A stretch of DNA of 64,000 nucleotides from Pagrus major (GCF_040436345.1 NC_133225.1:24227540-24291539); one strand, 5' to 3'; positions 1-16,600 are shown, counted from the stretch's first letter. Numbers and translations are program-made. The notes: generated from the letters alone by a model not told the origin.

Positions 1-1215
1 GTGTTTTCTGTGGGAGAGAGGAGCTTCTGTTGGTGCAGACTTTGGCCTTTTTAACTTTCAAAATCTTTTACATGCGCATGAAAATATATAAAACTGGAGG
101 AAAGGAAAAAACGAAAAAGCATAATAGATCCCATTTAAGGAGCTTAAGTGGTGGTATGGCAGCAGGATGAACTGACTGTGGCTGGGGTGTCATACATAAA
201 AATTCTGTTTGTCTGCTATTGTTTTAGCTGAAAAAAACAAAAACAAAACATTAAAATCCTTAAAATGGCAGATTAAGTTTAACCACTGGATTTAAGATTT
301 GTCCTACTCTCAGTGTGTGTGCACTTGAGGCTTTAAGTTTCTACGTTACACTTTTGTTTGCTGAATATTGGACTAGGATTGGCTTCCAAATTAATTGTGA
401 TGTCACAAATCCTGCTCGCAGGTCCGCCTCTTAAAACCCAATTTTCAGTGAGCACAAAAAAAATACACACATTCGAAAGAAAGAAAACAGCCTCTGCATG
501 TACATCATTCTACACAGTGACGCTCAAACATTCAACAGTAGGAGCAAGAAGAAAAACACTTAAAATGTTTGACTTATAATCAGAGTTGTTGTTAACTTAT
601 CAATTACACATGGATAAGAAGGATGAACAGACTCCTCTCAGTGAATCTTTGTTTTCCTCAGCATTGCACTGAACATCTTTTTAATAAACCCCAAAGAATT
701 TCTTCAGCCTGGCCATCCGCCATGTTTACAGCTTTGTGCAGCACTGTGTGTAATTCAGCAAGTTGCTTGTTTGTTACTATGTGTTACGTGTTTACATAAA
801 AGATGACTGGGCTCCTTGTTGAAAATTCATGTACAAACTGTTCAAGACACCAGATGAGAGCCATTTATCAGCTGTACTCAGTGTGACAGATAATTCAGTG
901 GTGAGGAGCACAAGAAAACAACTGTTGACTCCTCTGGAGCGGCAAAAAACTGGATTGCGTAAGTACACAATATTAGAGCTGTCACAGGCAAAATGTGAGT
1001 CTGTAATTACCATTTTGATCCACTGAGAGTAGCTTGTTTCTCCAGTGAACCCTGCCCTTGGCAACGATATAGTTTTGACTCACGCTGCTGAACATAATGT
1101 ACCAGTCCAGCGGCACGCAACATGCTAAACAAAGGCACTCTACTTCTCTTTATTTCCCTCACAAAGTGTACAGCTTACATACCAGTCGAGGCTTGAAGCA
1201 AACACCGTAGACAAA
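1..1215. other. Flank without a recognised gene
   Basis: No coding exon recognised on either strand. A plus-strand AATAAA near 681 could end a transcript entering from the left, but no coding sequence precedes it here. Confidence 0.4.
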
Positions 1216-2550
1216 CATAATTTTGAGCTTCTTTTTTTATTAGAAAAGAACAATTACAAAACTTTGGCAAGATTGTGAACCAACAATTGCATTTGTATAA
1301 AAATACATTCGTTATTTTCAGTGCGTGCCAACAAAAGTGGCACGGCTGACCCTGAACACTTCTTTCATACTCCTAACAGTCTTTTGGAAGTTGAGGAGAA
1401 AACATGATCCTCGAGTTAGTTTTTTTGGAATGTTTTTCGTCTGTATGTTTCAGTGGCGTCTCTAGCTTGAGGCTCGACTTGAGCGCTGAGCAGTGTGTTG
1501 GGGTTGAGCCTTACAAAGCACCCCGCGGCACCGGGGCATCTGGCTCCCATCAAAAGCTTCGGGCCACATGGCTCAGAGGTCTCCTCCTCCTTTTGTTTAG
1601 CAGCTGGGAGAGCTAATCTAAGAGCCTCGTGCAGCTTTATACACAAACTGCTCTTCCTGTTTAATCACCGTGCTAAAAATCAACAGTCACAGCTATCTGA
1701 CACCTCAGTCAGTCCTTAAGCCTTGCATTTACACAACACTTCTCTTGGAATTCATCCACATACAATTCAACCGTTTTTGTTCTAAAAGTTCTTTCAGAAT
1801 ACCTTCAGCTCCATGAGAGAACTACTCCCTGAAACTCTCATGCAATCTTCAACGGTAGATTATTAAGGCATACTTGTTTTTCCCTTTTACATATTGTGAC
1901 CTGCATGCATAAAATACATCTACATCTGCTCGACCATCAGTCACAGCTTCAGATACAGTATGTGCTTAAGTAACAGTAGAAATCATCACAGGCATACAAT
2001 GCATAGGTTGTTAAAATCTACTGTGCTTGCCAGTACAAGGAGAGTTGGAAACTGAGGACTATAATTGCACTTAACGCCATTCAAAGATGACAATCTAAAC
2101 ATATGTCAGCTTATACAGAGCGCTTTTTTTCAAACATCTGAACACGGGTGCAATCCAACTCTCCACCTGACAAATATCAAGTGATCTTCCCCCCCCAATA
2201 TGTCCCAAACTCCTTAAATCTCAAAATTTGCTTCGCGTGAGGGAATCCTTGATTGGGAGGTATCTGTAGATCACTTGGGGAGGACAGGAACTGATGCGGA
2301 GAAGTAACTTTCCTCGAAACACAACAGGAAAGCATCCACTTTACTTTATGGACACGCAACGAAGTGGCCTCCACTGACATCCAGTTCCTGTGAGCTCCGT
2401 CTCCTGCCCTCTCCATGGCGGTCCGGTCCTCCTCCACGACACTTGGTGGGACCAGGCGCCATTTATCAGAGAGAAGTAATCCAGGAGAAGACAAATCTCT
2501 TGATTCGTTTCATTATTGTAGTCGCTTGACACTCAGGCAGGGATCGTCGT
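1216..2550 (-). other. arrdc2: Probable arrdc2 3' untranslated region
   Basis: There are no coding exons after the stop at 2551. Minus-strand AATAAA signals occur at 1241-1236 and 1154-1149, giving a 3' UTR of about 1.3-1.4 kb. Several T-rich stretches are visible. The end is inferred from signals only. Confidence 0.4.
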
Positions 2551-6484
<3,934 letters not shown>

Positions 6485-6589
6485 GTCTGCAGCTGTGCGA
6501 GTCCTCCAAAACAAATCGATTCCTTGTTTTCGTGTTGCTCTGCAGGATTTGAAGTTTGCTGAAGTGGACCTTCAGTTGCCTGTTGCTGA

Positions 6590-6660
6590 CTTCTATAAAG
6601 CTCAAACTGTTGAACACTTTCGACTGCAGCCCTATTTTGAGGCTGAGAAAGTGGGCGGGA
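6590..6660 (-). promoter_or_regulatory. Proximal promoter of arrdc2 exon 1a
   Basis: A GC box (GGGCGGG on the plus strand at 6653-6659) and a TATA-like TTTATAG on the minus strand near 6593-6599 lie 105-175 bp upstream of the exon-1a ATG. No splice acceptor is evident just before that ATG, so exon 1a probably begins here with a short leader. Confidence 0.35.
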
Positions 6661-9016
6661 CATTGAATTTATTATGTAAGGCCTCAGGAGAGGGGTGAAG
6701 GCTTGGCGCTGCCTTCAGGTGCTCCTCCCCGGCACCGACTTCTCAGCACTGATGTTGTAAATAACGAGGCTGCATTTGATTCCTTTTATCAAAATTAGTT
6801 CACAACGTATCAGGAACGTTTTAAACGGTTTAGGTTTTCATGTCACATGCAAGTTTGTGACCACTGCTTCTAAAAATAAACAATATGTTTTATTTCATTT
6901 GCTGTTTCAAAAGTTTTCTAACAATTTAGCAGTTGCGAGAGCTAACATGAGCTTTAGATGCACTTTAAAGCTACTACTAAAAACAGTTCAACACATACAG
7001 CAAATGTCAATATGGGTCATAATAAGCTTCTTTCATTGCCGTGCTCTATGGTCATTTTTCTGTTGAGGATGGGGTGAAAAAGTTACATACCTCTAAGTTT
7101 TTTAATGTTTACAATAAACTAACACTTGAGTTTGAGACCACTACCTTTCCGATGTGTGTTGTAATGTTTTAAGCATTACACAGAGGAAAGTCATCATAGG
7201 TCAAAAACAAAAAGTTTGATTTAATTCACTCCTTCAATTGTTTTTAGTTTTCATGTTTACAACAAACAACACACCGCTGTTAGAAAATTAGGTGTGTTGT
7301 GTTCATCATTACAAAAGGAGAAAATTCTCACTAGGCCAAAAAATTAGCTGATATTTCATCTTTAATTATGACCTTTGTTCTGCATATTAAAAGCTCAGGT
7401 TGTTAACAGCTCCAGCAGAACAAGTCCGGGCAAAGCCTGAGAGCAAAACCACCTGATGATGCCACATTACCAAAAATACCAACCACTGGAAAGATAAAAC
7501 TCAGCTTCATGGCAACACCTTTCATGACACAGAGTCAAGTAGGCTAAAGTTCCCACTTTCCCAGTCCAAAGTTGTTTCACTTGTGACAGCTCTTCCAGAA
7601 CTGCTAAATTTACGGACCTACACTGAAGGCAGCATAATAAACATGCAGACTGGGTGTGGAGGCAGCAGTGAGCAAAACAGGCCCTGGTGATGATTGATGG
7701 TTACAGGTTCTTAGAAGAAAACAGGCTTACTGAACATGCCTCCATCTGGCAGAGATCTGCTGTGCACAGCTCAGAGGGGAATAGTTTCACTGACGACCAA
7801 AGCTGTTTACTCCACTTCTTCCATGTCACTTTGAACATACTGTTACACAGCCAGGGCCGCTGCACACATGGAAAAAACACGGCTATGCACAAAAGCATGC
7901 AACCTATTCCACCAAATCCCCTTATAAAACAACTACAATCGGTCTTTCTGGGATAAAAATAGTGCAAACAAGCAACGAGCAGAATTGATTTTTCTACAAA
8001 ACTCTGCTGCAAATAAAAAAAACTCATTCAACACTTTACTTCTTTCCTAAGAAGTGCTACTCTCTTCATTCAATGCAAAAACCCTCAGACAAAAATCAAG
8101 CCTGGTCTGAGAAAAACAAAGTTGTTTACTCTTTTGTTCCCTGTGCTGACTGGTTTGCTCTCCAGTGCCACCCACTGGTGATGTGGAGGTAGTGTGCACA
8201 GCTGCAGGATGCTCTTACACAGCCTCAACTGGGCTGGAGATGTCTGTGAAAAGTTTTAGGTAGATGAAGCCCACAGAATAAAACAGTACAATTGGGCCTC
8301 ACTGTTTCTTACAGGTAAAGAATGAAGGTAGAAAATAATAATACATTTCCCTGCATCTATTCTTCACTCTCATTTGTTATTTTTTCAAAATAAAGTGATT
8401 TTAGCAACAAAAATCTGACAAATTTGGGACATCAGTGGTCCAGTTTGCATCTTTTGTCAGTTTTTGCTTGAATTGCATTCAGGAACATGTGGACTGAGGT
8501 GAAATAAAGTCCAGCATGCCACCTGCTGGCGACAGGCGCAGCAGCCCGGCCCCACCAGGGTTCCCCTCTCGCCGCTGATAAGATGAACATGTGGTTCCCT
8601 GCAGAGAACGATGGGCCTGATAATCGCTCTCGTGTGCAGATGACTCAACACGATAACCCTAATCATGGCTGCCAACATGTTTTACCAGTGCTAAAGTGCA
8701 GACTAGAGTAAACATATTTATCCTCGTGAGTTTCCCTCCGTTTGTTTACTCAAAGATTTGCTGCTGAGTGCACAATATTATAGAGTAAATATTTACATTG
8801 AAGCCCCACTAACTTTAGAGCAACAAAGGGCTTAACAAAGTGTAATTCCTCTAGTGTTTGCATGAGAAACAACATGTTTTTAAAAACTGGAGCAACTCCT
8901 CTCCACTGAAACTCTCGTGCCCTTAAAAAGGAAAAAGAGTTGCTCACAAAAATGCTGTTTGTGGAAAACTGGAAGATTAATGAGCTGAAAATGACACCAT
9001 ATTGTAAAATGAATGG

Positions 9017-9020
<4 letters not shown>

Positions 9021-9047
<27 letters not shown>
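9021..9047 (+). repeat. (CAG)9 microsatellite
   Basis: Nine uninterrupted CAG units in non-coding sequence. The polyglutamine or polyserine frames across it are not part of any gene I can support. Confidence 0.95.
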
Positions 9048-9146
9048 GCTGTCTGTTGGACAAAGGCGGGGCGAGGGCAGCCACGTGTTGTTTTCCTGGT
9101 TGCCACGGCGACGCAGGCTGCATTTTTTAAACAGCCCCCACCCTTT

Positions 9147-9190
9147 CCTTCCTTCTCCCTTCCTTCCTTCCTTCCTTCCTTTCTTTCTCC
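9147..9190 (+). repeat. (TTCC)n microsatellite
   Basis: Pyrimidine-only tract with five or more TTCC units and flanking imperfect CTTT/TCTC runs, 100 bp after the CAG tract. Confidence 0.9.
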
Positions 9191-12183
9191 TCCATCTTTC
9201 ACTTTGTCCTCATTTCTTCTCCAAAATGAATAAAAAACAAACAGAAAATCCTTATTTAGACTTTTTAACATTTATATTTTGTACTTTTACCCGATCGTTT
9301 GTGAAAGCAAACCTCCCAGGTCAATACAAGTGACTGTTCCTGAGAGGATCTGGGGCATGTCTGAGAAGGTGGAAGGTTTGCAAAAACAATTAGCGCTGTT
9401 GTTTCCTGGACAGACTCTGCAGATTACATTGGTCTGTAAAGAATGTCAGTCGAAGTGACATTTACAGCCTGTTAGGCTCTCTACTAGTGCATCCAGAAAA
9501 TAAATGCAATTTATTTGATTTGGCAGATATTTTTGAGTGATGGATGAAGAAGAATACGGAGGATTTATTTAGTATAAACTGCAACAACTTTGTGTTATTT
9601 TATAACAACAAAAGCGTATTTCTAGACCACATGGTTTGATTTGTTTTCCCCTGGTTTTATTTGACTTTTTATTATTTACATTTTTTCTTCAGTTTTTTTT
9701 TTTTTTTCAATTTATTATAAAGATCTTCGAAGATCTGTTATATATTTTATCGTCTAAGACACTTTATATTTTTTAATGGCTGTGTGTAATTCTATAAGAT
9801 CATTTTGTAATTAGAAATCTGTGGTTTAAGCTGCATTAAGCAAACAAGAATTACTGCGGGACCAAGCTGATGAGAAAGGAGACAGTTGGAAATCTGTCTA
9901 GTAAAGTCAACTTAGTTTTTATTCATACATAGCACACGATTTGTGATGCCTTCATTAGGGATGGGTGACATGGATAAAATCCTCTATCACAGTACGTGTG
10001 ATTTTATGTTAAGCGATAAATATATATTGTGATATCATACATTTTCTGGAATTGTTAATGGTGCAACAACCATTGCAAAAATCCACAAAATTGATTGAAA
10101 GTATTGCCATAAGATATGCTGCTCATTTATTAGCAGCTTCACTCACAATGGCCCAATACACCCAGCAGTATTTAAGGGGTAGATACTGTGGTACAAATGC
10201 TATAGCAACAAATTCTGACAGATTACAAATTGATTGGTACTTATGGTATATATTCATAATATTGCCTTTCTCTAAGCTTTCTTATTTCAAGGGGACAGGA
10301 GATGTAAAAGAAACAGGCCTACAGCTGAATGAGAAGTTCAGATTTCCCTGTTTTGGTTTCAGTTGTGACTTTGAGTCACTTCTAGTGTGAGGCAGTTTTC
10401 TCACCAGTGACCACATCAAAACCAGATTAGGAGAACAGGATGATGCATCAATGATGCTTAAATGTATAATTGATTCAGATTTTGATAATTGTTGGTAATG
10501 TATAGAAAAAACACCAAATGTTTGCTTCCTTCTGTGCATCTCATAAACAAGGTTACAAGGTTAATGTATCTGTCATTTTACAAAACTGGTTGCAAGATGA
10601 CATTCAGTTTATGCTCCTTTGTGCTAAATAGGAAAAAAACACTTCAAAACAAAAACAAGTTATTTTGTATTGTGAACTGGAGTGTGGAATGATGAATTGA
10701 GAAGTCTGACAGCCTGAGGAAAGAAGCTGCTCTGTACCCTTTTTATTATCCTGTCATTATCAGATTAATGTTTTGAGTTTTTTGCAGCTGGTCTCAGCAG
10801 TTAAAAAATATCAATTTCAGCTTTGGTAACTGATGGTAACTGTCAAATGACACTTTTTATATTTTACACAACAAAAACCTGATGGACAATTGAGGTATTT
10901 GTTAGTTGCAGCCCATTACAACATCTCAGTTGATGGGTGATGTGTTACCTTTTTGGTGGTCCCAGTGTATGATTAAGGCTGAAATGTAGGCAAGATATTA
11001 ACAAACAAAACCTGCCTAGTGCACCTTTAACCACAGTGTATACATGATGCAGATGTTGCAGCAGCGTGCGTATTGTGTGTTGTGTGTATTCGCCCAAAGC
11101 AACAACACAAATGCAGTGCTTATCTGAGATCCTGCATCTCGTGTCACTTCATATTTACCCATCCGAACAGGCAGCCGGGCAGTCAATCCAAGTGCTGTTT
11201 ACAGAGAATCTAATGAAACATTAACCACTGTCTACAGTTTATTTACTCAGCAACCATGGCCTATTTCTGATTTTAAGTTGCCGGGAGCCTTGCACACCTG
11301 GAGAATTTCACACTTTACAGCGTTATGTCCTGTACAAACCAGGACTCAGTAAACCTGTTGTGTTTATTTGGACCCTGCACTAATGGATTTGTGTTTAATG
11401 TTAGGATTATGTTATCTGGCAGATGTATCTGGAGGAGCCCTGTGGTGACTTCTCTCCCGTGTTTCCATGCAACACGATTGACCCAGGTGGCTTCATTTTG
11501 CAAACTGCAGCGACTACAAGACAGCAGCTACCAGCTGGCACATGACAGAGCAAATCAGCAGTTTTACACCACATTATTTAGACCAGAGGGAGAAGCTTTT
11601 CATCCACCAGCTGCAATACATTCTGAAATACAGTTACTATGTATATCACAGTGTGCAGATACAGTAGGGGAGAAAAGAAAATACAAAAAGTACAACAAAG
11701 TCAGCATAAATGCGGCCATTTATATAGAAGGGAAGGGACTGTTCTGCATTTTCAATCAGTCATTATCACCAGTAATTTATTTTCTAGTCACCTTTGTACT
11801 ACCATAACTATTGATTATCACAGCTCAGCTCTTTGACCGGTCCTGTTTGTTTCTTTTCCCTGAACAAGCACTATTAAAAAGCATTTGTTTTGCTAAATTA
11901 TGGCTAACTAATGAGGTTTATTTTGACAAATGCACAGATTTTTACATGCAAAACATCATATTATCCAGAATCATTGCACATTTCAACAACAGAACCATGA
12001 AATCAAATAAAAACATACATTTAAAATAGAAAAAGACTCCGCAAGATGACTATTTGGTTACTTGTTAGAAGCAACATCACCATCTGCAGCTGTAATTCAC
12101 CTGTGTTTTACTTATTCTACAGCCAGTCTGATAAATATAAACACACACACTGAATATTCACCATCCAGGCTTTCTCCACTGAC

Positions 12184-12438
12184 CTCGGATCAGATGCTGT
12201 CTCTTCCTGAAGTACGTGATCTTTGAGGTGTAGTCGTTATAGACAGAGTTCATGCCCCGGTTCTCCAGCCAATGTGCCGTGGCCACCCCTCTCCCCTGCA
12301 CCTTCAAAGAGTGCACTCTGGTGTCCCTCCGGAGCTCCAGCACCACCTGGCCGGACACCACCTCCCCTCCGGTGAATGCTGCATCTGCTGGACCATCCAG
12401 CTCCAGCGTGAAGGACTTAATGGAGCTCAACGTCATTA
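12184..12438 (-). CDS. arrdc2: arrdc2 alternative coding first exon (exon 1b), 402-aa isoform
   Basis: The ATG at 12436-12434 opens 84 codons plus one base, ending at donor CGAG|GTCAGT. This is phase 1, the same phase and nearly the same donor as exon 1a at 6211, so it can splice to exon 2 at 4646. The peptide (MTLSSIKSFTLELDG, then HWLENRGMNSVYNDY and RKRQHLIR) is a diverged arrestin N-strand unit parallel to exon 1a. No further arrestin exons follow between here and exon 1a, so this is an alternative first exon and not a second gene. I recall that human ARRDC2 has an equivalent second isoform with a HWLEG...RRRQ first exon. Joined to exons 2-7 it gives 1209 nt, 402 aa. An acceptor, CTCACAG, lies at 12439-12445, only two bases before the ATG, so a separate leader exon is required. 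Confidence 0.85.
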
Positions 12439-13224
12439 CTGTGAGTGGAGACAGTAAATAAAAACACACATTTTGACAAAGCTAAACACTGACAAATACC
12501 CATAGTTTACTGTAATGTTAAATTATTGAAGCATCTAGGGTTCATGTGGGCAACAGGGGACCCCAAACCAAGCAAATAACACATGTGAAGTCCTGTAATC
12601 ACTTTTAAAATAATATTATGCTATGTTTTGTGTTGCTTTTAAATGCACAATTAAAGTTAAACAGAGCATAATGTTTGTTTATGCTATTTTCTTTGACAGA
12701 TCTTTATTTTTAGGGCGGGGTTCGGTGGGTCTGATCAGGGTCGCACACATGCCAGGACCAGCACTGGCTACATTTTTTCTGAAATGGTTTAATAAAGTGG
12801 CTACTAACGAATTAAAATAAACACAACCCTTTAATTGTTTAACCTCAACATGCGTACAAACTCTTGCATTTCACAAATACACAAACAAATAAAACATTTT
12901 TTTCTCTTTTCATGATTCTTGAACAAATTCTGCATGAGTGATATGGATATTTACATGCACAGGCCAAATATTCATACAGATACAACAGCAAATAAATGTA
13001 ATCCTATAAACAATGTGTAAATAACATTGTAATAATAACTTACATATACTCCTGTCACAACAGTGCTCGGTGATTATTTTCTGTGAGTTTAATCATTTCT
13101 ATTTTCCGTTATGCGGCCGGCGCGTGTTTATCTGACTTTTATGAGCAACTCTCAGCCAATCAGGATTGAGAGCCGGGACAACGTTTCACAAACAGACGTT
13201 GAGCTTTAAAAGTGTCAAACTCAC

Positions 13225-13308
13225 CGGCGGGACACGAGCTGGGCAGCACGAGTGGGCTCCTCCAAGGTGACGTTTGCGGCAGAGAAGCCGAAATCTGTGT
13301 TTACTCGG
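13225..13308 (-). other. arrdc2: Probable non-coding leader exon of the arrdc2 exon-1b transcript
   Basis: On the minus strand a strong donor, CCGCCG|GTGAGT, ends this exon at 13225. A TATA-type box lies upstream at 13336-13343, so the cap site should be near 13305-13310. The interval is GC-richer than its surroundings and contains no ATG on the minus strand. The next acceptor on this strand that precedes an arrestin exon is at 12439-12445. The 5' end is inferred from the TATA spacing only. Confidence 0.55.
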
Positions 13309-13335
13309 ACTGGCTGGTTCAATGGACGCTCAGGC

Positions 13336-13343
13336 TTTATAAA
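13336..13343 (-). promoter_or_regulatory. TATA box for the upstream arrdc2 promoter
   Basis: The palindromic octamer TTTATAAA sits about 28 bp before the inferred cap site of the leader exon. A TGACGT half-CRE is present inside the leader at about 13267-13272, compatible with inducible transcription, but this is inference. Confidence 0.5.
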
Positions 13344-13870
13344 CAGTGGCAGGTTTCAACGCCCAGAAACACAACAGCTCTCTGTTTTACACCAATGATG
13401 AGGAGCAACATGCGCGTCACGCCCGCCCACTTCTTCATCACGGAGGTGGAGGGGGACAGCGTGGACTGGCTGCACGTTAAGTGACGCAAAATACAAGGTG
13501 AACTTCCGGCTATGTCTTCCACATTTAAATTATTTGTACCGTGTTTCAACATTTCGTTTTCTTAACAGTTCACGTCTACATTTGTGTGGGAGCAGATTCT
13601 TTTAAAAAAGTGCGCCATTGATGAAGAAGGTCCAAAATTTAGACGATTAAAATACTCAAATTTGACCGTTGACTAGATTCTTGTTGATGAACGGAGGCTT
13701 TTATTTTGAAGGCGGCGTGCCCTTTTCAGTTAACGGTCAATGCCTCGCTCTCCTAATTCTTTATTATTAGTATACATTAATATACATAGAAAAGGATAAT
13801 ACAAACATGATAAAAGTGATACAAAACACACGTAAACAACAACAGGAGGGGGAATAAAAGTAAACTAAAA

Positions 13871-14137
13871 TAGAACCCAAACAAATGTAATGTAAAATAC
13901 ATCTTGGAAGAGATTTCTGAATCCTCTTTGTAAAACTTGATTTCTTTGTTTGGGTTTTTTAAACAATGTGCCTCAGCATTTGAAAGAGTCCATTGCATGT
14001 TGGTTGAAATTAAAGTAAACTCTTTCAAATGCTGAGGCACATTGTTTAAAAAACCCAAACAAAGAAATCAAGTTTTACAAAGAGGATTCAGAAATCTCTT
14101 CCAAGATGTATTTTACATTACATTTGTTTGGGTTCTA
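13871..14137. repeat. Perfect 119-bp inverted repeat with 29-bp loop
   Basis: The left arm 13871-13989 and right arm 14019-14137 are exact reverse complements over all 119 bases by direct reading. The spacer is 13990-14018. A diverged direct copy of the spacer and its edge (aaagagtccattgcat...) follows at about 14150-14186, after the right arm. There is no transposase and no recognised coding content; it would form a long hairpin if transcribed. Confidence 0.95.
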
Positions 14138-15072
14138 CTATCTATTTTAAAGAGTCCATTGCATCTTGGTTGAAATCAAAGTAAATGCCACCCAACCATG
14201 AAAATTCAACCATCATCTATTTTTGTTGTCATGTTTTAATGTTTTAAAATCCTGTTGTTGTTGTTGAGGTTGCTGATGTTTTCATATAGTGATTATGTGT
14301 TGTCCTGTAACTGTTTTTATACTGTAATGTTTTATTTTCTTAACAGACATGTTGTCTCTGTTGGTCCTGTTTTAAAATATCAAAAACAACCGGGGAAAAA
14401 AAACATAAAATGGCTCCATACAGCTCGAGCTCGTGCACCCACTTCAGAAGGGGTGCATGCTAACGCTTTAAACTGAGCCACTACAGTGAAGATTTTGGTT
14501 TAAAAAGGGTGTAAATGGAGCGGTTAGTTCATGAGCCAGGACCCCAGAATAGGGGTCATCGGTACCATCTGGGGGGACTAATTCTCATTGTGATTGTTGG
14601 TAAGGTATAAGCCCCTAGTGTTAGAAAATATGTGATAGCCTTGCAGCGGTGGTAACTATCTGTGTGTTATGGCTCGATTTATAACCCCGCGCCAAAACAC
14701 ACTTGTCAAAACTATACATAGAACAGAATATAAATTACATAAAATGTACTTCCATTTAAATGAAAGATATAACACAAATTTCCTCTGTACATAAAGAGTG
14801 GATAGCCTACAATGTTTACTGTACATACATGGACTCACAGGCAATCTATTACTAAATTCATAAGTATGAGGCATAGGACAACTTTTATATCACCATTTAT
14901 ACATCGGCTTTTTTCATACTTATACACTACGTTTTCATTTTAACCTGTTCAGATTCCAATGGACATAACTTTTCTAGGATGTCTAGATCTATAATGTCAT
15001 CTGACCTCAGCCAAAAGCTCAGATTTAGATGATTGGATATATATAAGCCAATCAGTGTGTTACGGAATCACA

Positions 15073-15234
15073 TCCCAACACAGTGACGAGGTGTTGGCTC
15101 TTCAATGTCAACAAGGGGAAGCAGATGGTCGTCTACTTGTCCATGCTGCCCATGCCACAAGAGAGGAATCTGTAGTTATCTTCTCAGAAGACACAGATGT
15201 CTTTATCATGTCTTTAGCATTCTGTGATGAGTAA
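15073..15234 (+). pseudogene. Fragment of a transposon-associated protein (EADGR...SEDTDVF motif)
   Basis: An open plus-strand stretch reads SDEVLALQCQQGEADGRLLV and then VVIFSEDTDVFIMSLAFCDE before a stop. This resembles the EADTR...DTDVF domain seen in many uncharacterised, element-associated fish proteins. There is no start and no other exon, and it sits inside the inverted-end element, so it is a remnant and not a host gene. The enzymatic role of the parent family is not known to me. Confidence 0.55.
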
Positions 15235-15306
15235 TGATAACATTTTGATTTGATTCACATATTGTTATACGTATCAATACAAATGGGTTCTGCTCTACTC
15301 TACTAC

Positions 15307-16600
15307 TAAATTTTAGACTTAGACTTAGACTTAGGTTTTATTGTCATTCAGTGAGCAACAAGTGAACACAGAACGAAATTTCATTTCAGAGGCTCAGCAT
15401 AGAATTAAAATATGAAAGTATATCAAAAAAATACCACAATAAGAATAATAAATATCAAAAACAGAAACATATTGAAAGTCCAATTTATTGAAAGTGACAT
15501 TGTTGATTTAGGTAGTGCAAATATTTTGAGGAAACAAGGTATCCAGAATAAACGACAATTGTCACTTAGAGTTCAGCAGTCTGATGATGGGGGAAAAAGC
15601 TGTGACAGAGCCTTGTGGTCCTGCACCGAATGCTGCAGAACCTCTTTCCAGAGGCCAGCACGGAAAACAGTCCATGGTGAGGGTGGGAGGAGTCTCTGAT
15701 AATATTCCCAGCTCGGGACATGCAGCACTTGGGAGCAATGTCCTCAATGGAGGGGAGAGAAGTCCCAATGATCTTCTCCGCTGTCCTCACCACTCTCCTC
15801 ACATTCGTCCAATCAGAGGCTTTGCAGCTTCCACACCACATGGAGCTGGACAGGATGCTTTCTATGGTGCTCCTGTAGAATGTAGTGAGGAGGGCAGGAG
15901 AGCTCTCCTCATCCTTCGCAGGAAGTGCAGACGCTGCTGTGCCTTGTGGTAATGTGATTGGTGGTAGCCCTTGGGACGCAGTGATGAGTCATCAGAGTGA
16001 ACAGCAGGGGGCTCAGGACACAGCCTTGAGGGGAGCCTGTGTTGAGGGTGATGACACTGGAGGTATTCTGACCGACCCACACTGACTGTGGTCTTTCAGT
16101 GAGGAAGTCCAGCAGCCAGTTGCACAGGGGGGTGCTGAAGCCCAGGGGTCCCAGTTTGTCTACTAGATGCTGTGGAATGATGGTATTAAACGCTGAACTG
16201 AAGTCCAGGAACAGCATCCGAACATGAGTGTTTTTCTCCTCCAGGTGTGCAAGGCTTCATCAAAATAGGAGTGAGTGCGATGGGCCGGTAGTCATTTAGT
16301 GATGTGATTTGAGGTTTCTTTGGCACTGGGATGATGGAGGCAGTTTTGAAACATAATGGGACTTTGGCTTGATCCAGTGAGGTGTTAAAAATGTCTGTTA
16401 GGACACAAGCCAGCTGATCTGCACATTCCCTGAGCACCCGCCCAGGTATGTTGTCAGGGCCCTGGTGTTAGCGGGATCATGGAAAAAGTCTTGTATTTTT
16501 CGACTGTGAGCACGCTTTGCTAGTCTGATGGCACGGTTCAAGTTGGCTCTTGCTGTTCTTGCTGTTATTTTGTATAATTGTTTTAATAAAATTACATTCG
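15307..16600 (-). mobile_element. Truncated non-LTR retrotransposon (Rex1/CR1/L2-like LINE), broken
   Basis: Read on the minus strand, successive frames show reverse-transcriptase pieces: [12 protein letters not shown] and [10 protein letters not shown] (16186-16437), [13 protein letters not shown] and [13 protein letters not shown] (15909-16217), then a C-terminal piece with GLFSVLASGKRFCSIRCRTT (15566-15841). The pieces lie in different frames, and the catalytic FADD box expected after the SPQG block is not visible, so it is dead and internally deleted. The plus-strand (gactta)n run at 15315-15334, next to an AT-rich tail with 'ttattgtcattca', marks the element's 3' end. It lies inside the DNA-transposon remnant. 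Confidence 0.8.

Larger units (their letters stand above)
6700..12183. other. Intron of the long arrdc2 isoform / spacer between its two first exons
   Basis: No exon recognised. Contains the CAG and TTCC microsatellites near 9.0-9.2 kb, a T-run near 9690, the 16-bp palindrome agatcttcgaagatct at 9721-9736, and AT-rich unique-looking sequence. Confidence 0.6.

Noticed and set aside
8940-9333. Open frames encoding polyglutamine or polyserine
   Set aside because: They come only from the CAG and TTCC microsatellites; no splice context or homology.
12184-12436. A second, separate arrestin gene
   Set aside because: Only one arrestin exon is present and it is in phase with arrdc2 exon 2; no other arrestin exons lie between it and arrdc2.
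12252-12461. Plus-strand open frames opposite arrdc2 exon 1b
   Set aside because: They are shadows of the minus-strand exon, which has arrestin homology and correct splice sites; the same holds for 6149-6562 opposite exon 1a and 22851-23192 opposite the SAXO5-like exon.
13395-13484. Short plus-strand frame MRSNMRVTPAHFFITEVEG near the arrdc2 upstream promoter
   Set aside because: Short, without homology, lying in a GC-rich promoter flank; no donor or upstream exon supports it.
15909-16217. Active reverse transcriptase gene
   Set aside because: Pieces are in different frames and the catalytic box is missing, so it is a dead LINE fragment.
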